Below are positions 46,101 through 58,100 of a stretch of 64,000 bases of DNA, piece after piece. Source of the stretch: Dastarcus helophoroides (taxonomy: Eukaryota > Arthropoda > Insecta > Coleoptera > Bothrideridae). The position numbers were made by a program, and so were the translations under genes. Below the pieces are notes generated by a model that saw only the letters and a program-made list of their open reading frames with translations, made no database searches and had not been told where the DNA came from. The first letter of the stretch is position 1. The number at the start of each line of letters is the position of its first letter. The stretch spans positions 18,273,347 to 18,337,346 of the forward strand of contig CM053335.1 in NCBI GenBank assembly GCA_028583605.1, given 5' to 3'.

Positions 46101-49100
46101 ATCTTTCTTGGTTTCAGGGGACAAGTTCCGTATTTCAATTTTTGAAGATAAACAAGGACCAGTCCATTTCATCCAACTAACTCGAGGGAAAGCTGACCGC
46201 CTTATATAGTTTTGGCTCCTGAGTTCTAGAAAAATCTCGCAGATAAGGCTTATCGTTTGCCGAAATTTCTGGAAAATCTGCCGTTTGTTTCGTTATCGCG
46301 GCCGCTTTCCCCTTATCAGATCTTTCTAGAAACTTTTCTTACGCACTAAATTCTATTTTAAATTCTATTCTATCTATTTACATTGCGTTACAATATGTTA
46401 CAAAATCAAAGTAAAATTTATAAATAGTTCTTTAAATTCAATAGTTTCACTAATTCAAGGTCACGTAAACTCAAAATCACGTGATTTCAATATTCGTTAT
46501 CCCAAGGTCACGTGAGATCAAGGGTACGTAAGCCCACGGTCATGTAGACTCGAGGTCACGTGAGCTCAAGGTCTCGCGATTTCAAGGTCACATAAACTTA
46601 AAATCGTGTGATCTCAAGGTCACGTGAGATCAAGGTCATGTAGGTTCAAGGTCATGAAAGCTCGGAGTCACGTAAGCTCAAGGTCTCGTGACTTCAAGGT
46701 CACCTAAACTCAAAATCACGTGACTTCAATATTACGTTATCCCAAGGTCACGTGATATCAAGGTTACGTAAGCCCACGGTCATGTAGACTCGAGGTCACG
46801 TGAGCTCAAGGTCTCGCGACTTCAAGGTCACACAAGCTTAAAATCGCGTGATCTCAAGGTCATGTTGGTTCAAGGTCATGAAAGCTCGGGGTCACGTAAG
46901 CTCAAGGTCTTGTGACTTCAAGGTCACGTAAACTCAAAATCACGTCATTTCAATATTACGTTATCCCAAGGTCACGTGAGATTAAGGTTACGTAAGCCCA
47001 AAGTCATGTAGACTCGAGGTCACGGGAGCTCAAGGTCTCGCGACTTCAAAGTCACACAAACTTAAAATCGCGTGATCTCAAGGTCACGTGAGATCAAGGT
47101 CATGTAGGTTCAAGGTCATGCAAGCTCGGGGTCACGTAAGCTCAAGGTCTCGTGACTTCAAGGTCACGTAAACTAAAAATCACGTGATTTCAATATTACG
47201 TTATCCCAAGGTCACGTGAGATCAAGGTTACGTAAGCCCTAGGTCATGTAGACTCGAGGTTACGTGAGCTCAAGGTCTTGCGACTTCAAGGTCACACAAA
47301 CTTAAAATCGCTTGATCTCAAGGTCACGTGAGATCAAGGTCATGCAAGCTCGAGGTCACGTAAGCTTAAAGTCTCGTGACTTCAAGGTCACGTAAACTCA
47401 AAATCACATGATTTCAATATTACGTTATCCTAAGTTGTTTGCAACGATCATTTCGAGCCTCATTTTAATTGACAACGTAACAAAATCGATCTATATTTTT
47501 TCAAATTGTTTATTAAAATATCCAACGAGTTTTAAAATAATATCGTTACGCTCTTATCGGTTCGAATTGATTAACACGTGAATTAAATAATACCCACTTT
47601 ATTTTCAAACTCAACTCGGATCACTACAGCTGAACAATTAACTCACTTATTGACTTCTAACTGCTAACTCACTACTTAACTACACCGACTCTAACTAACT
47701 GACTCGAGGAAAGCTGACCGCCTTATATAGTTATGGCTTCCAGGTTCTAGAAAACTCGAAAAATGGAAATACAGAACTTGTCCCCTGAAACCAAGAAGGA
47801 TTAAATAACACAACAAAGATTGCTCTAATGCGTTTCGACATCCAAGCTGTCATCTTCAGAGAGCTTGGCTGTCGAAACGCGTTAGAGCAACCTTCGTTGT
47901 GTTTTTTAATCTTTCTTGGTTTCAGGGGACAAGTTCTGTATTTCAATTTTTGAAGATAACCAAGGATCAGTCCGTTCCATCTAACTAACTCGAGGAAAAG
48001 CTGACCGCCTTATATAGTTTTGGCTCCCGAGTTCTAGAAAAATCACGCAGATAAGGCTTATCGTTTGCCGAAATTTCTGGAAAATCTGCCGTTTGTTTCG
48101 TTATCGCGGCCGCTTTCCCCTTATCAGATCTTTCTAGAAATTTTTCTTACGCACTGAATTCTATTCTATCTATTTTCATTGCGTTACAATATGTTACAAA
48201 ATCAAAGTAACATTTATAAATAGTTCTTTAAATTCAATAGTTTCGCTAATTCAGTTGAAATTTAGATTAAATGTGAATCGAAAGCCTTCAATTGTGCAAT
48301 TCCCCTAAATTGCGCTTTCCCGTTATTGGAATTTCCTTTTTAAATGCACTTTCTTGGAAAATCAGTGACGGAAACTTCGATTAAAGAAGCGAAGGTTCGG
48401 TTTTCCGCGAAAAGGTGGCACTATGTGCGGCATTATTTGCCCCAGTGTTATCGAGTTTTCGAATATTCCACGTGCCTGTTTAATCGATATTTTACGCGAC
48501 GTATTGTATCTGACCGATTTTTAACGACACGACAAAATTATGGCCTTAAAGCATACTCTCCACCGAATATGTCGAAAATTTTCGAGTTTAAATATTTTAA
48601 TTCACGGAATTTTTAATATTGACCAAAAAGGTTCAAATTTCGAGAGAGACCTGAAATGTGTAAAAAAGAAAATCAAGTTTTAGTACAAAATTTTTTAAAA
48701 AAAGGAACAATTTTGAGAAAAATTCGAAACTAAAAAAAATGAAATTTACGAAACCAAGAAATGTTGATGTTAAAATTAAAATTTTCAAAAAAAAAACTGA
48801 AAAATTCCGAAAGCTACAGCAATTGACTTCTAACCTCGCAATTCCCATAAGCATTGTTTATTTCCAGACACCGGGTCAGTATCTTGAGAGGGAAGTCGAA
48901 TAATAGGAGAGAGGTTCAGTTTAAACTAAGACGTTCCAGAACAAAAGTCGACTTTTCCAGAAAAGGATACGAAATTAAAGTTGCATTTTTCAAGGGAAGC
49001 TAGCTTTGATGGAGAAGACACCTCTGAACGTAACAATGTCAAAATTTTCGTTTGGATATAACCTAAGGTGATGAATTCTTTTTATGTTCAGAAGACTTTC

Positions 49101-52100
49101 GCGATTGCAAGGAAGTGACATAGAACCGAAATAAATCACAAGAAGGATATAATAGATTGCTAACATTCTAAAGTCATGCATTCTAAGAATTCAATAGTCG
49201 ATAATTGTACTCATTTCTAAGGATATGCCATAAGAATGTCTCAAGGGTATAGTACGAGCAGTCACGAATATCCGGCGCTGCTAGCGACGTCGTTGGCGTC
49301 TTCAGATCAGCCTTTGTCAGCGACGCGACGTCGAGAACATGTCACGGCATTCGACAACCACCACACTCGCATTCGGGATAAAATACACTTTCGTGTGTCG
49401 GCGGCCTCCACCTCGGGGTTTCCCCCGGTACGGTTGGATTGTTGAACCGCCCGATTAAAGATTTTTTGTTGCCGGTTTTTTTCGCCAGAATGTTTCGATG
49501 AACTGTCTAGGCTAGATGAATTCCTGTTTACGTATTCTAGGAGGGCAACGTCTTTCTAAAACCGTCTAGTAGTTAAATGAAGAATTGGTCTGAATGCGTA
49601 AGGGTTAACAAACACACTGAGAAATGAAACAGAAAAAATGTCTCCTTTAAAACTGAAAATTGAATAAGAGGAACGAAGCTTTTACGAACCGCCTCACTAA
49701 CGTTTTATACTGTATAACACATAGCTTAGTTACGTAATCGATAAATTCTCAAAAATTCTGACGTACGAGTGCAAACATTGTAATAACAAGAACATTTTTT
49801 TGGTAGAACGAACTGGTCCTTTGTTATCTTCAAAAATTGAAATACAGAACTTCTCCACTGGAACCAAGAAAGATAGTTTCTCTCTTAAGATGACATCTTT
49901 GCTGTCGAAACCTTTATTGTGTTTTTTAATCTTCCTTGGTTTCAGGAACAAGTTCTAAATTTCAATTTTTTAACAAGATAAATTCCAAGTAATATATAAA
50001 ACAATATTCAACGCCCAAGGTGGATGATTAAACAACCGAATAACAACTGAAATGTGGAAGTTTCCCGATTTTTCTTAAATGAAGCGATGAATAATTTATT
50101 TCGAATTATTTCGTTATTTTTCCGAGGCACGTTTGAGCCAAAATTCTTTTACAGTCGACTTATTAACCTGGACTTTAACACGCCAAAAGAACTGTGGACG
50201 ATATTAAATTAGAGCGCTTTCCCCGAGGCGTTATTGTTTCAATTTTCTCGACGAATTATTTCCGGAAAATCGGCGCGCCTACAAGGCTCGATTACTCGAA
50301 TGCTGATATTCTCATTAACGCGTGAAAGGAGCAGATGGTGTCGTAAATCTTCAGATGAATATTATCTATGACCTTTGGTGGGTGTTTTGTTTTTGGTTTA
50401 ATTCAACCAGCTCAATAATCCGATTCGACTTATCTTCTAGGAATTCTATTTTGTCGTTCAATTCACGTCAAAGAGATAATCGAGCTTGGTGGTTTGTTTT
50501 GGCGCCATAACTCATTTGTAAACGTCAGAGGCAAAGGGTGCATACTCATTACCGCTCACAGATTGGGCCAAATATAAATGATTCTTAGAAACCAGTAACA
50601 CATGAGTGACATCAAATCATAAAAGGTTTAGTCTCTGATAAAAGGTGACTTTTTCCTCAGAGAAAATCTACTGGCCAACGAATTTACGAATTCCAGTTCG
50701 CCTTCCCTGAAAATTATGTCATTAGATTTTGAATGGCATGTAAAACTTAAAACAAAAAACAGTTGGCATGTTGGTAATACGACATTAGCGTGATGGTCAC
50801 GCCAATCCATAAGGTTTTTCCTATCGAAAATAACTCGGCATAAAATTTAGAAACTTGGAAGTTTTTGTTGTGCTTTTTATCACATTATTGCAAAATATTA
50901 AAGCGTGTCATACTAAATGTGTTACCAGATCAAAATTAACCCCGCAGAACTTTTTAAAAATGTACAAAAGAATTGCGTAACAGGCTTACCCTATTTATAG
51001 TTCAAATGTGCTTCGTTAGTTACACAATGCAATCATCTTTTTAGAGATTAGTAAACGATTTGAATTATTACAGCTGAGAGGATTATAATTATTATTATTA
51101 ACATGCTATTTTAAAATTAAACTCGAAATTCTTCTGAACTAAATTAAAAATCCGAAACTATACATGTGTGCAGTGTACTGAAATAAAGAAAAAAGGATAA
51201 TATTTTGAAAGAAGCTGTAGATTACCTATCGTATGTCACACGTAATTAAACTTCGGCAATAATTTATTCGTATAAGGCCTAATGAATACGTTAATATTTA
51301 AGTGTTACTAGAACGTAATAAATCTGGGAGAAATTTAATTAGACTTCACGTGGCTTGTTAAAACGGGGGTAACGCGATAATCAGACACAACACGCTTTAA
51401 TAATTAGCGAGGAACTTCGTTTAGAAGTGGAAATAGTTATTTTATTTTCCAGGAGACTTTTCATATTTTAATCATAAGAGACTCTCCCACCTCACATATA
51501 AATGGCTTCTTTACCGTAAAAATACAAAGCTCTGCATTTAAACCTTTAAAAACTGAAATAACTTCCCATAATAATTAAAATAAATTAAGCAGTAAATAGC
51601 TAATTATTCGTTTATCAATAGTTAAAATTAATTCACGAATTTGTCATGATTTTATTTTTATTAATAATTACTAATTTTTTATAACGGTTTTCTGAAAATA
51701 AAAAAAAAGAACGATTTTAATTTTTTTTTCTTTTTACATAATAAGTCTGTAGTAACTAGACCAGTGCTCTCTCAGACCACACTGCTCCATCATCATCTTG
51801 AAAATTTTGCAATTCGAAATTTTAAAAAAACAACTAAATTCAGAAGAAACGTCGAATAAATTTCGACACTTTTAGAAAATGCCGAATTTTTGCAAAATTT
51901 CGAAAAAAAATCAAAATTTCGAAAGTCATCCTAAGGTCATAGGCTCAAGATAAACACATATTTTCCAAAAATTTCTACCCTTTTCTTAAAATGTTGATAT
52001 TCGTTGAACTAATTAAAGTCTTAAAATTCGAACGACCAATTTTTTCGAAAATTGGAATTTTGGACTTTGCTTCGAAACTTTTTCATTTTCTGAATTTCAA

Positions 52101-55100
52101 AAGCTCACGAACACAATATCGCGTAAAATGGGGCAATGCCAAGATCACATAATACGTTCAAGCTCGGCTGAACACAAGAATCAAGGTCACGTGTGGTCAA
52201 AATTTCAAATTGACAGGTTCACATGGACTCAAGGCCACAAAATCATACGAGATTAAGATAACGTTAGTTTAATTATCACGTCAAGATCACGTGAGTTTAA
52301 AGTGGTAATATCCTAATGTCACGCAGGTTCAGATTACGGAAGACCATCCGAGCTTAAGGTCACGTGAATTCTAGATTACGTTAGCTTAAGGTCGTATATA
52401 TTCAAGGTCATCTTAACTTGGAAGTTATGTGAGTTTAAGGCAGCGTAAAGTCAAGATTACTTGAGATTAAAGTTATGGTAAATCAAGGTTATGTGAACTT
52501 AAGGTCACATGCGTTCAATATCATAGGATTAAGCTCACACGAGTTTAAGATCGTATGAGCTGAAAACCGCATCACTCTAAGGTCACGTGAGCTCAAAGTC
52601 ACGTAAAATTAAAATCACGTGATCTCAAGGTCGCCTAAGCTCAAGATCACGTGAATCTAAAGTCACGTGTGCCCAAGGTCGCGCAAGTTCAAGATCACGT
52701 GATCCTAAAGTCATGTGTGACCAAGGTCGCGCAAGTTCAAGCTCACGTGATCTTAAAGTCACGTGTGCCCAAGTTCGCAGTCATACGAGTTCAAGGTCAA
52801 GTAGGTTCCAAATTACGGCGATCTCAAGGTCACGTGAGATCGAGGTCACATAAGTTCAAGGTCATGTAAACTCAAGGTTACGTGAACTTAAGCTCGTAAC
52901 TTCAAGGTCACGTTAACTCAAAATCGCGCGATGTCAAGGTCACGTGAGATCAAGGTCATGTAGGTTCAAGGACATGCAAGCTCGAGATCACGTAAGCTCA
53001 AGGTCTCGTGACTTCAAGGTCGCGTAAACTCAAAGTCATGATACTTCAACATTATCTGAGCGTGATCTCAATATTACGTTATCTCAAGGTCATGTGAGAT
53101 CAAGCTTACGTAAGCCCAAGGTCCTGTAGACTCGAGATCACGTAAGTTCAAGGTCTGGTGACTTTAAGGTCACGGAAACTTAAAATCACATGATCTCAAT
53201 ATTACGTTAACTCAATGTCACGTGAGATCAAGGTTAAGTAAGCCCAAGGTCATGTAGACTCAATGTCACGTGAGCTCAAGGTCTCGTGACTTCAAAGTCA
53301 CGAAAACTCAAAATTGCGTGATGTCAATATTACGTTATCTCAAGGTTAGGTGAGATCAAGGTAACGTAAGCCCAAAGTCATGTAGACTCGAGCTTACGTT
53401 AGTTCAAGATCTTGCGACTTCAAAGTCACACAAACTTTAAATTGCGTGATCTCAAGGCCACGTGAGATCAAGATCATGTAAGTTCAAGGTGATGCAAGCT
53501 TGAGGTCACGTAAGCTCAAGGTCTCGTGACTTCAAGGTCACGTAAACTCAAAATCACGTGATTTCAATATTACGTTATCCCAAGGTCACGTGAGATCAAG
53601 GTTACGTAAGCCCAAGGTCATGTAGACTCGAGGTCACGTGAGCTCAAGGTCTCGCGACTTCAAGGTCACACAAACTTAAAATTGCGTGATCTCAAGGCCA
53701 CGTGAGATCAAGGTCATGTAGGTTCAAGGTGATGCAAGCTCGAAGTCACGTAAGCTCAAGGTCTCGTAACTTCAAGGTCACGTAAACTCAAAATCGCGTG
53801 ATTTCAATATAACGTTATCCCAAGGTCACGTGAGATCAAAGTTACGTAAGCCCAAGGTCATGTAGACTCGAGGTAACGTGAGCTCAAGGTCTCGCGACTT
53901 CTAGGTCACACAAACTTAAAATCGCGTGATCTGAAGGTCATGCAGGTTCAGGGTCATGCAAGCTCGAGGTCACGTAAGCTCAAGGTCTCGTGACTTCAAG
54001 GTCACGTAAACTCAAAATCGCGTGATCTCAATAATACATTATCTCAAGGTCACGTGAGCTCAAGGTTACGTGATCCCAAGATCATGTAGATTCAAGGTCT
54101 CGTGACTTTAAAGTCACGCAAACCTAAAATTGCTTGATCTCAAGGTCATGTGGGTTCAAAATCATGTGAGATCAAGGTCATGCAAACTCGAGATGGCGTA
54201 AGCTCAAGGTCTTGACTTCAAGGTCATGGAAACTAAATATTGCGTGATCTCAATATAACGTTATCCCAAGGTCACGTAAGATCAAGGTAACATAAGCCCA
54301 AAGTCATGGAGACTCAAGGTCACGTAAGCCCAAAGTCTTACAACTTCAAGGTCACACAAACTTGAAATTGCGTGATCTCAAGGCCACGTGAGATCAAGGT
54401 CATGTAGGTTCAAGGTGATGCAAGCTCGAGGTCACGTAAGCTTAAGGTCTTGTGATTTCAAGGTCACGTAAACTCAAAATCACGTAATATCAAATAACGT
54501 TATCCCAAGGTCACGTGAGATCAAGGTTAGGTAAGCCCAAGGTCATGTGGACTCGAGGTCACGTAAGCTTAAGGTCTCGCGACTCCAAGATCACACAAAC
54601 TTAAAATCGCGTGATCTCAAGGTCATGTGAGTTCAGGGTCATGCAAGCTCGAGATTGCGTAAGCTCAAGGTCCCGTGACTTCAAGGTCACGAAAACTCAA
54701 AATCGCGTGGTCTCAATATTACGTTATCTCAAGGTCACGTGAGATCAAGATAACGTAAGCCCAAAGTCATGTAAACTTGAGATCACGTGAGCTCAAGGTA
54801 TCGCGACTTCAAGGTCACACAAACTCAAAATTGCGTGATCTCAAGGCTACGTGAGATCAAGGTTATGTAGGTCCAAGGTCATGCAAGCCCGAGATCGCGT
54901 AAGCTCAAAGTCTCGTGACTTCAAGGTCACGTAAACTCAAATTCACGTGATTTCAATATTATGTTATCCCAAGGTCACGTGAGATCAAGGTTACGTAAGC
55001 CCAAGGTCATGTAGACTCAAGATCACGTGATCTCAAGGTCTCGCGACTTCAAGGTCACACAAACTTAAAATCGCGTGATCTCAAGGTCATGTCAGATCAA

Positions 55101-58100
55101 GGTCATGCAAGCCCAAGGTCACGTAAGCTCAAATTCCCGTGACTTCAAGGTCACGTAAACTCCAAATTTCGTGATCTCAAGGTCGCGTGTGTTTAAAGTC
55201 ACTGGAGTTTAGAATCACCTGAGCTCAAGGTAGCGTAGGTAATTTGCGGTCAAGGTCGCATTAGCTCAGGAATACGTGATCCGAATGTCATCTGCGTTTA
55301 GGATTACGTTACTTCAAGGTCGCGTAAACTCAAAGTCATGATACTTCAACATTATCTGAGCTCTAGGTCACGCGAGATTAAGGTTGCGTGCGGTCAAGGT
55401 CAGAAGCACGTGTGCTGAAGAATACCTGAGTTTATGATTACCTGAATTCAAGGTCGCGTGTGTTCAGGATCAGCTTAGCTTGAGGTCACGCGAGTTCTAG
55501 ATCGTATAAACTCTAGGTAACGAGAATTCAACATTACGTGATCTCAAGGTCACGTAAGTTCAAAGTCACTCCAGTTTAAGATCACCTGAGCTCAAGGTTA
55601 GGCAAGTTCAAGATCGCGTGAGTTCAAGATAATTTGCGGTTAAAGTCACATTAGGTTAGGAACACATGCTCTGAATGTCATCTGCCTTTGAGATTACGTT
55701 ATTTCAAGGTCGCGTAAACTTAAAATCACGATAGACCAACATTATGTGATCTCGAGGCCATGTGAGCTCTAGGTCACGCGAGATTAAGGTTGCGTACGGC
55801 CAGGTCAGAAGCACGTGAGCTGAAGATTACCTGAGTTTATGATTAGCTGAATTCAAAGTCGCGTGTGTTTAGGATCAGCCTAGCTTGAAGTCACGCGAGT
55901 TTTAAATCGTATAAACTATAGGTAACGAGAGTTCAACATTACGTGATCTCAAGGTCACGTAAGTTCAAAGTCACTCCAGTTTAAGATCACCTAAGCTCAA
56001 GGTTAGGCAAGTTCAAGATCGCGTGAGTTCAAGGTAATTTGCGGTCAAAGTCGCATTAAGTTAGAAACACATGCTCTGAATGTCATCTGCCTTTAGGGTT
56101 GCGTTAGTTCAAGGTAAACTCAAAGCCACGATAATTCAACATGATGTGATCTCGAGGTCATGTGAGCTCTAAGTCACGAAAAATTAAGGTTGCGTGCGGT
56201 CAAGGTCAGAAGCACGTGAGTTGACGGTCACCTGACTTTATGATTACCTGAGTTCAAGGTCGTGTGTGTTCAGGGTCACCTTAGCCTGAGGTCGCACGAA
56301 TTCTAGATCACGTCAACTGAAGGTAACGAGAGTTCAACTTTACGTGATCTCAAGGTCACGTGAGTTTAAGGTTGCGTGTGGTCAAGGTCGTATGAGCTCA
56401 AGGTCGTGTGAGCTCAAGGTCGTGTAAACTTAAGGTCATTCGAGTTTAAGGTCACGCTAGCTTAAGGACACTCGAATTTAAGGTCACGCTAGCTCAAGGT
56501 CATGTAAGTTCTACGTCATGTTATCTCATAGTCATCTGTTTGGTGGAACGCACTGGTCCTTGGTTATCTTCAAAAATTGAAATACAGAACTTGTCCCATG
56601 AAACCAAGAAAGATTAAAAAACACAACAAAGGTTGCTCTAACGCGTTTCGACAGCCAAGCTGTCATTTTCAGAGAGAAACTGGTCCATAGTCATCTGAGC
56701 TCAAAGTCAGGTGAATTCATGCCACGTAAATTCAAGGTTGTGTAAAAACGTGCGTGAGGTAAAATCTTCTATTAAATTTAAGTTTTCTCTCGAAATTCCA
56801 ACAGAAATTAATGTTTTCTTGATATTTCTGCTTAAGCGTAAATTCTCATTTTTTAAGCCCCTTATCTGAAAACGTTTGGTAGCAATAAAGACATAAAAAA
56901 GAATTTTAAAAATTGAAATATAAATTTGAAAACCTGAATATGATAACGAAGGCTTCTACGGCCAGAGTCAGTACAGGATATACTTCTTCCGGGATTGGAC
57001 CGTGTCAAAGAACTACTAAAAGTGTTCGACGTTTCGCCCACCATCGTAGGGGGCTTCTTCAGGAACAAAGAAAGAAAAATAGATAAAAAGAGGAATATGA
57101 GGGAATATGCAAGTCAAAATTTCTAGAGGTGGATAAAATAGTCGAAATTTTCATAAAAGCAGAATTTTCAGAAACCTTTGAAAATAGCGGAGGAATTTTG
57201 AAAAAAATCCGTTAAAGGAAAATGGAAATTCAGAATAAACTTGACATTTCCCAGGAAAAATTAAATTTCTAGGAAAAATTAATTTTGGTCAGATATTAAT
57301 AAAAACAGAATTCAAAAAATACAACTTTTAAGAAGAGGTTGAAAATTTGAAAAAATTGGAAAAATCGTATTTTTGAGATAAAAATTTGGAATTGCCAGAA
57401 ACAGAAATTTCGTACTTTTGAAATTAGAAGTCGAAATTTCCAGAAACAGACACAGGGGCATTTTTGGGATAAAAGTCTAAATTTCGATATAAAAACGAAC
57501 TTTGAAAGGAAAAACGAAACAGACACAGGAGCATTTTCGATAAAAATCTTAATTTCGAGAAAAAGACGAATTTTTAGAAAAAAAAACAGAAACAGACAAT
57601 CTCAAATTTTTGAGGTATTATGTAAAAATTTCGAGTTATCAAGTTTTCAGAAGGGAATGAAAATGTACAAAAAGTTAGAGTTTTTAGAAGCCAAATTTTG
57701 AAAAAAAATGACAATGCTTCGAATAAATGAAGTTAATTTTAAAACAGAAAATCTAAATTTAAAAATAAAATTAAAAATGTCAATTATTCAGAAGAAGAAA
57801 GTCCAAATTTGCCAACGAAAATCAACTTTGAGAAGAAAACTCTAATTCTGACCAGAAAATAGAAATTAAAAAAAAGACGAGTTTGGTAGCAATATTTTAA
57901 AAAAAGAACAAATTTTGAAAAAAAGATGAAATTTCCAAATACAGAAACGGTCCAATTTTTTAGATCAATGTGATCGAGATATGCTAATTTTGACATATAT
58001 ACATAATTGTGGCTCGCAGTGCCGATAGATGTAAAAATTAGACTAATGTGAACAATTTTAATTTACAAATTATGAAATTTTAATTTGTTTCATAGTTTTA

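Noticed and set aside
46455..47430. A CRISPR-like array of short repeats and spacers
   Set aside because: The units are contiguous 16-bp variants without unique spacers, in an insect intron.
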